Counted from the stretch's first letter, positions 1 through 13,660 are shown. The stretch is 64,000 nucleotides of DNA from Trifolium pratense (GCF_020283565.1 NC_060065.1:40660409-40724408); one strand, 5' to 3'. Numbers and translations: made by a program. The notes: generated from the letters alone by a model not told the origin.

Positions 1-546
1 ATGTTCCTTAAAATTGCATATATCTATTTGGTAGTGACAATTAACATAATCAATGAAACTATAAAACGTGTTCTAACCAAAAAAAAAAAAAAAAACTATT
101 TGGAGTCACTAATTGAGAAGTACAATGTTGACTATTGGCTCAATCCCTTGCAATTTTTTTTTAAAAAAAAAAAAAAAGTTAACACAAGTAAAATGAGGTA
201 GATTTGGTTTAATATATATTTACTTTGAATACAATTTTCACTTAAATATCAAAATTTTGATTTTGTTTTAACACTAACAATGCATCACTACAAGGAGGTA
301 TTCTTCCATATGCACATGATTTAGGCACACACTCACAAATCAAAATAATTTAAACAAAAATCAAATAGTCACATCAATTAATATTACTTTAATCATTTTT
401 TTTTTCGCTCATGTCAGTGTGCGTAAAAAAATTGTTTAATTGCCTATACAAGTAGACATTCATGATAAGTGTTTAATTGCCTATACAATTAGTCGCGGTC
501 CGCCACTCTATCCAACAACATTTCATAATAAGTGTTTCAGTGAGTA

Positions 547-640
547 TAGTTTAATTGGTAGACATTCATGAAATATATAGGACTGAAGTTTGAATCCTGG
601 TACTCCAACTTATTAATTCACTTTAAAAGATGAAATTCTA
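547..640 (+). repeat. tRNA-derived SINE-like fragment
   Basis: A pol III box A-like stretch (TAGTTTAATTGG, 547-558) is followed about 30 bp later by a box B-like stretch (AGTTTGAATCC, 586-596) and then a non-tRNA tail. This is the layout of a plant SINE head. No cloverleaf can be drawn, so it is not a tRNA gene. Outer ends were not defined. Confidence 0.5.
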
Positions 641-752
641 GTCATTAAAAGGTGAATATATTTTTTAAGTAGGGATAATATAATATATTCACCTTGTAAA
701 CTAGTTTTGTAAGATTGAGTTAGCCCAACCTAAAATTCTAAAGATAATACAT

Positions 753-753
<1 letters not shown>

Positions 754-835
<82 letters not shown>
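754..835. repeat. (AT)n microsatellite
   Basis: About 40 uninterrupted AT units. It lies in what would be the intron or 3' flank of the minus-strand GST exon at 1045-1365. Confidence 0.95.
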
Positions 836-836
<1 letters not shown>

Positions 837-948
837 TACATCTCGTCTATTTATGATCCATTTAATTTGGTTCAACTACGAAGTTTAACCAGTGATCCAA
901 TAGTTTGACCGGTCATTAAAATGCATTTTGCATTTTCCAATTAAGTTA

Positions 949-2345
<1,397 letters not shown>

Positions 2346-2460
2346 TAGCTCAATAGGTAAAAATGTCGAAATTGTTAGGCCGGACGTCGTGACTCGGGTT
2401 CGAACTCGAGATCACACAATTAAGTAAGTTTATTTTCAGTGGATTTACCACTTCATCTAA
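2346..2460 (+). repeat. tRNA-derived SINE
   Basis: Box A (TAGCTCAATAGG, 2346-2357) and box B (GGGTTCGAACTC, 2396-2407) are both close to the pol III consensus and about 40 bp apart. The body after box B is unrelated to tRNA and runs into an A-rich tail near 2461-2480. Confidence 0.65.
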
Positions 2461-2849
2461 GAAAAAGAAAAAACAAAAATTGTGAAAACTTGTATTGGAA
2501 TCTCAAGAGAAAACTTGTTGCCTAAAGGTTTTCTGCCATTCTAAGAAAATTGATCCCGAAGCATTAGTCAAGTTTTTTTTTTTTTTAGTACTTTTTTAGA
2601 CTAGGTGGTGATTTTGCATGACTACTACTAGGTCCAATTGTGAAAACAATTTGTTTGAAACAAACTTTGAAAATGAAAGAACACTCCACATACTCAATAT
2701 GACTAATAGACTTAGTGAGACAATTACTTAGATATTGGAGTTATACCTAAATTGTGTCTGATTATACTAATACTAGTGATACTATTTCTCAGTTTGAATA
2801 TGAATTAGACATGGTTAAAAATAATAGGACATTAAAATAGCTTGAAGCT

Positions 2850-4475
2850 CCTGATGTTGCATTTGCATATCAACATTTGGGTATCCAATTAATAACCTAA
2901 TATTGACATGACTTTTGAATTAAAATCTGGTTTAATCCATTTGTTGCCAAAGTTTCACGGTCTTAAGGATCCTCATAAACATCTCAAAGTGTTTCACATA
3001 GTGTATTCAACCTAGTGTGGTGACTTGTTGGAATGATATGGTAGATGCTGCCAGAAATCTAATTGAAAATGTGGCAGCAATGCACAACAATTTGGTACTA
3101 GGATGAAAGGTTAATCAAGGGTAGTCAATGGGGTTCACACCTTTATAATGTGGCTAGGCAATCAAGGGTACAAAGAGTTGAAAACAGGTTGGAAGAACTT
3201 ACTTCATTGGTGAGGCAACTGGCCATCAGACAACAAAACCAAGGTGTGGCAAAGTTATGTGGAATTTGACCGTCAGCAGACCATCATACCGATGAATGTC
3301 CGACACTACAAGAAACTTCATCGAGTGATCCAAGACAAGCTTCAGTTATTTTTCCTATTAATTGACAATAAAATGATGCATTCTTCAACACCTATAACTC
3401 TGGTTGGCGATGTCATCCAAATTTCTAATATGGAAATGTTGCTCAACCATTCCAACAACCATCTAGACCGCCATCCCAACAACAACGGAGACCTCCTTTT
3501 CGACAACATCATCAAGTACAACAACAAACAAACACTTCTAATCAGCCAAGTATGGAGGACTTGGTGAAACAATTGGCTCGGAATAACATTTAAATGACTT
3601 AATATAATATGCAATTTCAACAAAGGATAGAAATTAGAAACTACCCTCCAAAGTGTGAAAACTGATATTGGACAATTGGCTAGCTCTCTTAGTCAGTTGC
3701 AATCTCAAGGATCGAGTCAAATGCCTTCACAAACCATTCCAAATCCTAAAGGGAATGTGAGTGTTTCACTTTGAGGAATGGTAAACAAATCCTTGAGCCA
3801 ACATAGCATGAAAATCTAGATCAAATAGGTCAAATGGAAATACAATAGCTTCAGAGAAATTAGAAAAGCAAGAACAATTAGCAAGGAGTTGCAGAGAAAT
3901 TGGCTGAGATTGTAGGGTATAATATTGATAGCATTGTTTGTCATGATGGTGATACATGCTCTAAACTTCTTCCTGATAAACAAAATGTGTGTGTGATTCA
4001 TGTACTGAAATTTCCACATTCTTGTCATGTGATTGTGATGTTAATGATATCTCTAATGTTGAAAATGATTATATTGTTGAGGAAGATATTGATCATGCTG
4101 TTAATGTTCGTGATTCTATTGATTCCATGGGATATGATGATTTTGTTTTGCAAGATTGTGCAAAAATTTTAGGTGATGTTGCTCCAAACTTAGTAGACTA
4201 AACTTCAGTTCCAAAATTGGTATACCTTCAATCATGCAACCACCTAACGTTGAACTAAAATATGATTTCCTATATGATAATAAGAAGCTTCCATTGATAG
4301 TAGCTAAACATCTATAGCTTGAGCAAGAAGAAAAGTAGTTGCACGTCTTAAAGCAACACAAAAAGGCAGTTGGTTGGACATTTGCGGGCATTCCTGGTAT
4401 AAGCCAATCCAATTGCATGCATCAAATTCTATTAGAAGAATGGGATAAATCAGTGAGGCAAGCTACTGAACTAGT
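2850..4475 (+). pseudogene. Degenerate Ty3/gypsy (Athila-type) gag-pol remnant
   Basis: Read across frames, the stretch shows eroded retrotransposon coding sequence. A gag region ends in Gln/Pro-rich sequence at about 3450-3550, followed by MEDLVKQLARNN. At about 3640-3790 is a gag/protease junction resembling IGQLA..LSQLQSQGSSQ..PSQTIPNPKG and a ..LRNGK motif. At 4235-4470 is the protease-RT linker, with a PPNVELKYDFLYDN-like part and then HKKAVGWTFAGIPGISQSNCMH. These motifs and their order are typical of Athila gag-pol. Stops and frameshifts occur throughout, and neither LTRs nor the RT core were found. It is a dead fragment on the plus strand. Confidence 0.75.
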
Positions 4476-4599
4476 CGTTGCACATTTGAAGAAGGGACTT
4501 TATATAGCAGGCTTGGTTCCTTTTCGTCACACTCTTGTTGAACAAGCTACTGAACTAGCTAGCCGTTGCACATTTGAATCTTGCTTCTGATCACTTGAG

Positions 4600-5360
4600 A
4601 CAAGAGCATATATGCTTCTTGTCTGCATCAATGATTTTGTTGTTGATTCTGATTATTTTTTCACTAAAATTTTCATCACTTCAATCATCTAGTGAGATTG
4701 TTCTTGATCATCTAGTATATATATAAATTTTTGCTTCTGAAGTTATTTCTAATGATGCTTCTAATCTTTTGGACATTGCTTCTGAAGTGGTATTTTTTGC
4801 TACTTATATGAGTTCTTTCGTTCATCTAAATGGAAGGCTAATTTCTTTGTAAATAATACTCATGAAATTCAAAATTACGAGAATGAAGGAACAAGAAAAT
4901 CTAGAGAAGCTCTCAAACTCATTCTTCTTCCCTAGTTTATGTCATGCTATTCTATTTATATCCTCAGCTCCTTCCATATTGCACCGCCTTGTTGTTGTTT
5001 GCTTTTGAAGCTCCTCAATTTATGATGCCTTAAGCAAAAGTGAGAAAGCTCTCAAACTCAATTTATGATGGCTTAAGCAATTTCTTTTGAATTGTGTCGC
5101 CCTATCTTCTCTAATTGTTGTTAGTCCAACACAATTTCTTATGAATTAAAAATGTTACTTGTCTCACTACCACTAGCTGTTTTCTCTTAATTAATTGGTC
5201 ACTAGTTTTGTTTCATTTGGGCCACTAATGAGAGAGTTGTAGCCCATTTAGTGAGGAGAGGTATTTTGCCACTTGACAACAACGACCAACAAATTTGCAT
5301 ATCAGTTTCATCTAGATTTAAGTCAAATTTGACGAAGCCCTCACAAAATTGAAGTAATTG
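4600..5360. other. Gene-free repeat-like stretch
   Basis: No exon recognised. Short phrases recur (GAGAAAGCTCTCAAACTCA near 4905-4920 and 5040-5060), suggesting old retrotransposon flank. Confidence 0.35.
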
Positions 5361-5365
5361 GTCCG

Positions 5366-5700
5366 CTTTAGACTGCATTCAAGCCCTCACAGTTTTATCT
5401 TTTGAAAAAGGCGCCTCGGTGAGTTGAGGAGTGCAGCTGTTATATATAAACTACTCTTAATCTTGATCCACAACCGAGGTGAGAATTTTAAGGGTACCAA
5501 ATTAAAACAGTTGCCCCTGAGTCGAAGCTAAGAGACTAGATGGCATGTAATGACTTTTCTGCATTGGATTGCACGTGAGCCATCACGGTTTTGCCCTTTG
5601 TAAAAGGCACCTCGGTGGATAAAGGAGTTTGAATGTTATATATAAACTACTCTTAACCTCGATTTCCAAACAATGTGGGACATTTTAGGTGTGTCGGAAC
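5366..5700 (+). repeat. Two diverged direct copies of a TATA-bearing repeat
   Basis: Two units start near 5380 and 5580. Each carries an AAAAGGC(A/G)CCTCGGTG core, then TTATATATAAACTACTCTTAA. The second ends with an AATGTGGGAC phrase common near plant LTR and other repeat borders. The units are diverged, so the duplication is not recent. No coding potential seen. Confidence 0.5.
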
Positions 5701-6441
5701 ACACACCATTTTCCTTTTCAAATTCCCATCAACTGATCCATTGATGGGGGCCAAGTGAGCAGTCCTATTTATTCAATATATTTTGCTTTAGAATACAAGC
5801 TTAGGGTTTGACCCCTTTGAAGGGCGACTATAGCTAGGGTTTTGGATGTGTATGGTCGTGTGTAGTAAAATGTGATCTTTTACTCTAGAAGTTAAGTTCC
5901 CCTTATATAGTGGTTGCTCTAGGATTTGTCTTTATGCGGGATTTCCCAATCATTACAAACCCAAGTCTATAAGAGGTGGGATGATAGGCTTCAAAAGCTA
6001 AAGCCTAAGCAACCATGGAAAATTAACCTAAACTATGAAAGACAAATAAAAACTATCTAAGAAAATAAACATAAACATTCTTCATTTTAATTCATTTAAG
6101 TTCCAATACCTCAAGGACTAAATATATATAGTGATAGTAAACTTAAAAGACTAAAACTCGAAAATTACTAACAATAAATAATAAAAATAGAGCCAAACTA
6201 ATAATATTATAGTATATTTTATTGATATCTAAATTATTTAATTATTTTAATCTCATACTCTATTATGGGATACTCCCAAGGAATATTCTATAATTGAATG
6301 TCACGTGTCAGTTCCAAACAAACATAATATAGGTGGACCGACCGAGCTCTTGCTATTGCTATACCTAAGGCCATGTGTCCCTAGTTCGGTCGTAACTAGG
6401 GCCAACATGCTGCCTTTGTTTGGATAAACTTACCTTGTATG

Positions 6442-6790
6442 CAGTGACGGACTTGGGCAGGGGTAAGCAGGGGCTTGGGCCCCTCCCTCCCTTTTATTCA
6501 TTGTCTTACAATACTAATAATATATGTGTAGTCATATTGAATAAAAGGATTATACTCCCTCTTTTCTTAGTCATATTTAAGGTCATGCTAAATAATGTTT
6601 TTAGGGCAATGATTAAGGAAATAAAAATGGAATGCACTACTTTTAAAATTATACTATCAATTTTTTGAAGGAAATTTTTTTTGTCGGACTTTACTTAATC
6701 ATCTTGCTATTGAATTTAGAATTTACTTATTTAACATTTAATATTACATTTTCCTGCCCCCCGTCTCATCAATTTCTGGATCCGTTCCTG
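6442..6790. mobile_element. Non-autonomous hAT-like MITE, 349 bp
   Basis: Starts CAGTGACGGACTTGG and ends, on the other strand, CAGGAACGGATCCAG, matching the CAGTGNCGGA style of hAT ends. It is flanked by near-identical 8-bp duplications, CTTGTATG (6434-6441) and CTTGTAAG (6791-6798), 7 of 8 matching. No transposase inside. Confidence 0.75.
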
Positions 6791-6959
6791 CTTGTAAGGT
6801 ACAGTAGAGTTACGATCATAAAGAAAATGGAATAAGACACAACCGTGACCATCAATTACCCATAATATTTGACAAACACCGTGTTGATGCGGGTAAAGCT
6901 TCAAACCACATACATTATAATGGTCCCTAGCCTCCATATATGTTAGAAATCAAATATCA

Positions 6960-7240
6960 CAATTAACCACTTTTTGTAATGAATACAAAAAGCTTTTGGA
7001 CAAAATCAGTTAATACTTAGCTCATTTCGACCACAGGACTACTACAGTACTACTACAGTACTACTGTCATGCCGTACACAGATTGCATATCAAAAATCTA
7101 GCACCGTGCAAATTTCAATCTCAAATAGCTTTCACGTTCCTTTCAATATAATAAGATATTCTGTAGCTTTGAAGACTATCACACATTGGCTGCTATAAAT
7201 AATGATGTACTATTAACTATTAGTATAATTTTTTTTTATT
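6960..7240. other. Intergenic
   Basis: No gene or element recognised. A short ACTACTACAGT repeat occurs at about 7030-7065. Confidence 0.3.
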
Positions 7241-7255
7241 TTTTTTTTATCAAGT

Positions 7256-7370
7256 AGTTTAATGGTTAGAATTTCAATTTTTTAAAGTGAAATAATTGGA
7301 GTATTAGGGTTCGTACCCCGATCTCTGTATTTTACATGCAATGTCCCTACCAACTGAATTATGCTGACAG
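7256..7370 (+). repeat. tRNA-derived SINE-like fragment
   Basis: Box A-like TAGTTTAATGGTTA at 7256-7269 and box B-like GGGTTCGTACCCC at 7307-7319, with a non-tRNA body following. Related in layout to the element at 547. Confidence 0.5.
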
Positions 7371-8012
7371 AGACATTAACTATTTTTATTTTTTGACACA
7401 AACTACTCAATTAAGAAAAGTAGTATTTGTATATTGTGATTACCTATTAATAAATGCATGCTATATAATTAAGAAAAATAATATTTGACATTTTTTTACA
7501 AGCAAAATAATATTTGACATTAAAATTTTGATGTTAACTACATACCACAAATTTTGATGTTAAATAAAGTGTCATTCAATTTTTATGATATATGTAAGTT
7601 GTAGAAGATAAAAAATTCTTCATTATATCATTTTAATAAGTGATTCACAGAATATCAACACAGACAATTACACAGAATTCCAACGACGATTGTTGATATT
7701 TATTCAAAGTACAAGACCTTCTAGTAAAATTTTGAAGTTTTAAAATCATTTCACTTGGATAAATAGTCACTTTTCAGATGAATATCACGTACAAATGTAC
7801 AATACTCAATACTCTCTAACCCCAACACTATTGTATATTAAAAAAAAAAATAGAATTCTCTTCCACCTATAGGTTCTTGTATTCAGCTATATGAGTGACT
7901 GTTAAATTTAGATCGGACAATATGAACTTTATCATTGGATTGAGATTCAAAATTTACACCGTTTAATTTCAATCTACTAATCACTCATTTTAATGAATAA
8001 TTAAGTATGTAT

Positions 8013-8022
8013 ATTATTATTA

Positions 8023-8062
<40 letters not shown>
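8013..8062. repeat. (ATT)n microsatellite
   Basis: Mostly uninterrupted ATT units just before the hAT MITE at 8102. Confidence 0.9.
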
Positions 8063-8063
<1 letters not shown>

Positions 8064-8101
8064 TATCTTTTATTTTCCTGTTCCAAAATGTGGGTTTTAC
8101 C

Positions 8102-8354
8102 TAGAGCTGTAAAAAGGGCCTTAAGGGGCCGGCCCTTTAAGGGGCGGACCCACTTATTCCTGATTATTAATTTTATTTAAATTTTAAACACAGTTTTTTT
8201 AGGGTGCCGATCGTGGACAGTGCTGATTGAAGAAAAAGAGAATAAGTTCACGACACTAGAAAAATTGTTTAAAATTTAAATAAAATTAATAATCAGGAAT
8301 AAGTGGGTCCGCCCCTTAAAGGGCCGGCCCCTTAAGGCCCTTTTTACAGCTCTA
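8102..8354. mobile_element. hAT-type foldback MITE, 253 bp, 89-bp terminal inverted repeats
   Basis: The first 89 bp (8102-8190) and the last 89 bp (8266-8354) are essentially perfect inverted repeats starting TAGAGCTGTAAAAAGGGCC, around a 75-bp loop. Both sides carry the identical 8-bp duplication GTTTTACC (8094-8101 and 8355-8362). The intact ends and duplication indicate a recent insertion. Confidence 0.9.
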
Positions 8355-8447
8355 GTTTTACCCACTAGTTACGTTCTAATACCGTATAAACACAATGACC
8401 CTACCCTACAATGTGATTTGTACCGACCGATGAAAGAGATAGTCTTA

Positions 8448-8608
8448 TGTGGTCACGTGACCAAATAATTTGGATTTGGTCACACTCACATAAGTGAAAT
8501 AAGTATTTAAAAATATAATTAAATAATATTTTCTTTTTAAATTATTAAATGATTTGATATTATTTTGTGAGTGTGACCAAATCCAAATTATTTGGTCACG
8601 TGACCACA
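8448..8608. mobile_element. 161-bp MITE with 43-bp inverted repeats carrying a G-box
   Basis: Perfect 43-bp inverted repeats at 8448-8490 and 8566-8608, each starting TGTGGTCACGTGACC, around an AT-rich centre. Each arm therefore contains the palindromic CACGTG G-box. No clear target duplication, so the family is open. Confidence 0.8.
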
Positions 8609-8769
8609 AAAAAATATTTCCCAATGAAAGGTACTACATAGTATTAGTACGTACCACTTCTAAGATAAGTCTATTCAGTAATAACAACTCAAACATGCCG
8701 CCACACATTTTTATTCCAACTTCGTGAAATAGTTGCAAATAATTGACCACTCAATCAACCCTTCACTAT

Positions 8770-8945
8770 ATTTTTAGTAAACATTCATTTTATCCTTGGT
8801 AAAAAATATGAAGTGCATTTGTTCAGAGATTCGATTCGTGACTCATTCATATGGAGAAAAATTATTTGGATTTGGGAGGAATAATTGACTTTGTACCCCC
8901 ATCCAATATGTTCTCCGACAAAAATTAGCCACTGTTAACTATGAT
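8770..8945 (+). repeat. Dispersed repeat, SINE-like
   Basis: Shares its layout with 19870-20070: a GATTCGATT..TGACTCAT.C.TATG box-B-like core, then (C/T)GACTAAAATTA or CGACAAAAATTA and a TATCAATAT end. Two copies about 11 kb apart support a dispersed repeat. Class uncertain. Confidence 0.4.
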
Positions 8946-9705
8946 TTGAAAATTTCGTATCAATATTATGTTAACCAAAAAAAATAAGTAAAAATTAGTA
9001 TATATGTGTGTACCAAAATGTACCCTTATTGTTGTTTGAAAATTGAAATATATGTGTGTACCAAAAAAAAAATCTGTGGACCATTTATTATATGACACAT
9101 GTGGACTATCACATGATTAAGTCAGGCTTTTAAAAAGGAAGGTTTATTTGTATAAAGGACTAACATTATGTTAAGAGAGGAGAGAGAGAACAGAGCTAGT
9201 AGAGAAATTTGATAGAAATTTTATATGGTTTGGATGAATAGAAAAGTTAGAAGAGATAAATTAATAAAATTGGGAAAATAGCAAATTTACCCGTTTTACA
9301 ATAAAATAAATTATAGTTGTAAGATTGTTTATTTCACTTCTTGACACACAAATCTCTCCTAATATGGAGAGATTTGTTTTTAACGGTTACTAACCATTAT
9401 ATTTCTTTCTTTCCTTATTTCTCTCCTCATTCAAACTATAGAAATAACCAATTTGCTATCTCTCTCTTTTTTATTTCTCTTTTTTGTAAATTTACCTAAA
9501 CAAACACAGTGTAATGAAAATCGTTTGTTTTTATTAGTACCTCGTTTGTCTTTCGTATTTTTAATACTTCAAATTATTAGATATTAGTTTTCTCAAAAAA
9601 AATTATTATATATTAATTAGTTTTTTTATTTTATTTTATTTTATAATTTGGGACGGATGAAATATGTCACATGTTCACTTCAACTTCATAACCATAACCA
9701 ACCTA

Positions 9706-9720
9706 TCTATATATATTATC
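9706..9720 (+). promoter_or_regulatory. TATA box of the 72-residue gene
   Basis: CTATATATATTA lies about 75 bp before the ATG at 9788, after a CA- and CT-rich stretch. The spacing suits a short 5' leader. Confidence 0.45.
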
Positions 9721-9787
9721 ACTTCTCTTCACTTCTCTTATTAAGAAAAGAAACATATATACACTACAACTCTTCTTTTTATTTACA

Positions 9788-10006
9788 ATGTCTCCTTTTT
9801 GTTCCAAAGTTAATCATCACATATTTATCCCAACAACACTAGAGTGTCATAAAATGTCCAACAAGTTGAAACAAATTGCAAGATTAATCACCACAGAGGT
9901 TGCTCCACCAAGGTTTGTGTCCGTGACAAGAATTCCAATGAAGAAAATGTTGGATACTATTTTTGAGGAAGAGAATGATTTTGGTGGTGACAACTTGGGA
10001 CTCTAA
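9788..10006 (+). CDS. Small intronless protein of unknown function (72 aa)
   Basis: A single-exon frame of 72 residues with a TATA box upstream, a CT-rich short leader and AT-rich flanks. The conserved-looking core runs KLKQIARLITTEVAPPRFVSV, then KMLDTIFEEE, an amphipathic basic segment followed by an acidic tail. This pattern resembles a family of short, uncharacterised plant proteins (KLKQIA...TEVAP...KMLDTI.EEE), known to me only as hypothetical proteins; the resemblance is from memory and unverified. There is no signal peptide or membrane segment, so it is probably cytosolic or nuclear. An alternative start is the inner Met before SNKLKQ (residue 23), which would leave only the core. Confidence 0.6.
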   Translation: MSPFCSKVNHHIFIPTTLECHKMSNKLKQIARLITTEVAPPRFVSVTRIPMKKMLDTIFEEENDFGGDNLGL

Positions 10007-10824
10007 TTCCACTACAAGTTATATAGTTTTTTTATTTATAAAATGTTGGTATATATTTTGAGTATATTTTGTTGATAGAAGAATTAAAGAGACATGGTTT
10101 GTTGAAGCATATATTAGTGAGCATTCCAAATCATAAGGTGAATCAAATAAATAGGCAGAGGATAGAATTAACAATGTGTTGTTTTTCTTGATGTCTTTTA
10201 ATTTAGATTTTTTTTTTTTTTTGCTTTAATATGTTCATTCGAGTTTTTCACCCAATTTAAGTGTGATTGCTCCTTATCTCAAATAATAATTTTTATTTTT
10301 ATTTTGCTCTATTGTTCATTAGAGTTAATCGGCCAATTTTATAGTGTGTGGTTGTTCCTTATCTCAAATACAATAAACTTTTTTTTCTGTAGCTATTCTT
10401 TTTTTTTTTTATGGGGTTCAATCTGTAGCTATTCTATTTATTAAGTTATAGCAAGGACAAATCCCAAGGATATGTGACAATTTTTCTGTTTTTTTTCTTT
10501 TCCTTCTTTTTTTTTTAAACCAAAAATATCCTCCGCGCGCAACTGCAGAGATTAATCTTTTCGAGGTAACTGAGATTCATTTAAGGAGTTGACCTCTCCC
10601 AACAAATACTTCTCTATACGCACCGACCGGAGATCAAAACCAGAATCAAATGGTTAAGAGACTCAAATATCTACCACTTGTTTCACATTATTTCCTTTTT
10701 TTTCTTTTCAACCGGCCGTTATAAATATCGGTGCATGTTTATTATCATCGTGATGCCCTACGTTCATTCAACAATCAATGGGAAATTTTTGTGCAACTAC
10801 GGGGACTAGTTAGGATTAAAAATA

Positions 10825-11244
10825 GGGTTAAACATATTTTTAGTCCAAATAGTTTTTCAGAATTTTCATTTTAGTCCCTGAAGATTTTTTTCACACTTTT
10901 TAGTCCCTGAAGTTTTTTCCGTCAATATTTTTAGTCCCTACTTTACATTCAACTCGTGTATACTTTCACATTTTTGAATGATTTTTTATAATCATGTTTA
11001 TAATATTATAATAATATCTCCGATAAAAATATTTAGAATTTTTTAAGATAAGATGAATTATTTATGAATTTTTATGTGCAAAAAACGAAAAAAATCATAC
11101 TGAATTCATCTTTTGTTAAAAAATTTAAACTTTTGTAACAAATATTCATACAATGTACTAAACATGACTGCAGAAAAAAATTTCAAATTTAAAGTGGTAT
11201 GCACGAGTTGAATGAAAAGTAGACACCAAAAACATATTTAACAC
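10825..11244. mobile_element. Mutator-like MITE, 420 bp
   Basis: Ends are GGGTTAAACATATTTTTAGTC and, inverted, GTGTTAAATATGTTTTTGGTG. They are flanked by a perfect 9-bp duplication, TTAAAAATA (10816-10824 and 11245-11253), the length typical of Mutator-like elements. The repeated TTTAGTCCCT phrase inside is very common in legume repeats. No transposase. Confidence 0.8.
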
Positions 11245-11279
11245 TTAAAAATAAATGAAGTTGAGTCAAACTGGTTTTA

Positions 11280-11501
11280 GGCTCCGTTTGACCCTACTTT
11301 TTTTCAACTTTTTTTCTTCTCCTTAAAAATAGTAAACAAGTAAAAAATTGTGTTTGACCCCAACTTCTTCTTATTTTCTACTTCTTTACTTTATTTCTCT
11401 AATTCTTTTAAGAAGAAATGTGGCCAAATATAATTTTCTACTTCTCTATTTCTTTTAAGGAGAAGTAAAAAAGTAGAAAATAAGTAGGGTCAAACGGGGC
11501 C
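11280..11501. mobile_element. Tourist-like (PIF/Harbinger) MITE, 222 bp
   Basis: Starts GGCTCCGTTTGACCCTACTT and ends, inverted, GGCCCCGTTTGACCCTACTT. Both sides have TTA (11277-11279 and 11502-11504), the PIF/Harbinger target. The interior is (CTT)-rich and partly self-complementary. Confidence 0.75.
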
Positions 11502-11509
11502 TTAGTTCG

Positions 11510-13490
11510 GCTTGAGTTTAAGATTTCTTTTTTTATATATATATAATTAGAATTTTATTCTGCAGTGTCATCATAAAAATAGACAGAAGTTTTTTTTGTC
11601 CTTTTTTTTTTGCATAAACCGAAGATAAAATAAAAGCCAAAGCCAAAACATATATAGAAATAAAATAAAATAAATCCTACTCCACGAAAGAGAAACAATA
11701 TTGTTAACAAAACACAAAAGCCGAATACATGCTAAAAGTCAGCTGGATCACAAAATTTATTCAATTGGCTTTTGGTACTACTTATTTTCCTTAAATTTCG
11801 CTAAAGTTTTATCATCATCTGAACTACTTTATCCTTGCTCTCTGCATTTAGGCCTAACTTCTTAGCCATGTACGTCATTTTTGCTTCTTGAAGGTCTTCA
11901 TTAGAGTTTTCTTAAGAGTTTAAGCTATTGGTGACTTGTCCTTTTGTCAAATTAGTTTTTGCCTTTTTAATCTTTGATCTTACGGGTGATAATGGACCAA
12001 GGTTGTTAAAATCTCGTTTTAAATCGTAAATTATATGGATGCTACGTTTTTATGTATGACTTTTTTATTTTTTTTTTAAGAAGCTAAATTAGTCCACCCA
12101 AATTGGCATCAGAGAGAATCGAACCTGAGACCTGTATGATTTTCTTGTTAAATCAGAGCTAAAATCATTTTGAGTAAAATCGGAAGTCAAAACCAATTTA
12201 CACGATTTAAATCACTATAAAATTACTTAAACTCGCATGTTTTCACCTAACGATTCAAAAACTTAATTTTTATTTTTAGTCAATTTTATCCTATTAGTAA
12301 TAAATACAATATAATATCTAGAGAGACATTTAATTTTTATAATAGTATATGTTAATAATTATAAGAGTAACAATTATTTACACTTGTGATTATATTTTAT
12401 AATAGTATATTTTGTCTGTTTTTAATGAGCAAACGTTCATGGTTGAATAATTGATTATCTAGTCTCTATTATAGACTAAGTACATCAATTAATTAATAAT
12501 TCTAATAAGAGAATTTCTTATTATAAAAGGGAACGGAGGAACAAAAGGAGTACATAAGAGTTTTACATATAATAATTTTTAGTACTCGTATGTTTTCAAC
12601 AATATCTTTTGTTTTTATGCACGTGTGCGAAAAAAAATAAAACAATACAAAAACAAGTGAGAAACAATAGAAAGTAATTTTATTTTGATAAAATAACATA
12701 ATATTGCAAAATTTTATGCATTTATTTAAATATAATAAATTTTTGTAGATAGATGAAATGGTGTCCGACCTAGCAATTTCAACATTTATTCCAGTCGAAC
12801 TAAGATTTATGGACATTAAATATAATAAGTAATTTGATAAATAACAGAGACATAAATATTGTAAAAAAATATAATAGGAGTTTCATCAAAATAAAATAAA
12901 ACAATAAGGGGTTAAAATATACAATCACTTTGTATTTCAATCGTATATAATATTCAATCTTGCGGGACATGCATGAGTTAAAGAGTCATATTTAATATAT
13001 GTGAAGAAAAAAAAAAGATATTATTTCTTTATAAGATATATTGATATTGATGGACATATATAGTATAGTTTTGTTATTTGTTATTTAAATGTATGACTAT
13101 AGTCATATTTACCTAATGAGAATGAGATAAAATCAATTAAGTGTGAATTATCTAATATTTAAAATTAATAATATATTAATTTTGTCGTATTTTCTTTAAT
13201 TATTAAAATTATTAATTTCAAATTATGTTCAAACTTGAATAAGTTAAAATATATATTATATATGTTTATTTTAATATGAGGTAAATTCTGCGAGTTTATA
13301 AGTTGAATCTACGTTTCGATTCCACCTAACCAAAACGAATTGATGTAAAAAAACTAAATTCTGACAATCTTAGATAACGCAACATTTTCGTTACGAGACC
13401 TATTTGGCCTTTCACCGAAGCTAATATCCTAGCCCACCAAAATATCCACATGGACAAAATTTGAAATTTTCACTTGATTCTCTCACTAGA
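11510..13490. other. Gene-free, AT-rich; one SINE 3' fragment
   Basis: No exon recognised. At 12082-12140 is a minus-strand fragment of the SINE family seen at 44650-44760 (shared AATTGGCATCAG and GAGAATCGAAC phrases). The rest is AT-rich and unclassified. Confidence 0.4.
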
Positions 13491-13501
13491 TAACTTCTCT
13501 T

Positions 13502-13660
13502 TAGGTCCCCACGTTTCTTTTAGGTCCCTAAAACACACGAAAAAATTTGATTTCTTGAACCTGAAGTTTGTGTAAAATTTATACTAAAATAACTTCGATA
13601 AATAAAAATCGAATTTTTTCGCATGTTTTAGATGCCTAAAAGAAACGTGAGGCCCTAAAA
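13502..13660. mobile_element. Short MITE with about 50-bp inverted repeats
   Basis: The left arm (AGGTCCCCACGTTTCTTTTA then GGTCCCTAAAACACACG) matches the inverted right arm (AGGGCCTCACGTTTCTTTTA then GGCATCTAAAACATGCG) with a few differences. Target duplication not resolved. Confidence 0.6.

Noticed and set aside
2346..2460. tRNA gene
   Set aside because: Box A and box B are good, but no acceptor or anticodon stems form and the body after box B is not tRNA-like; a SINE explains it.
3244..3567. Stand-alone 107-residue gene
   Set aside because: Gln/Pro-rich gag debris of the degenerate Athila-type element, continuous with broken frames on both sides.
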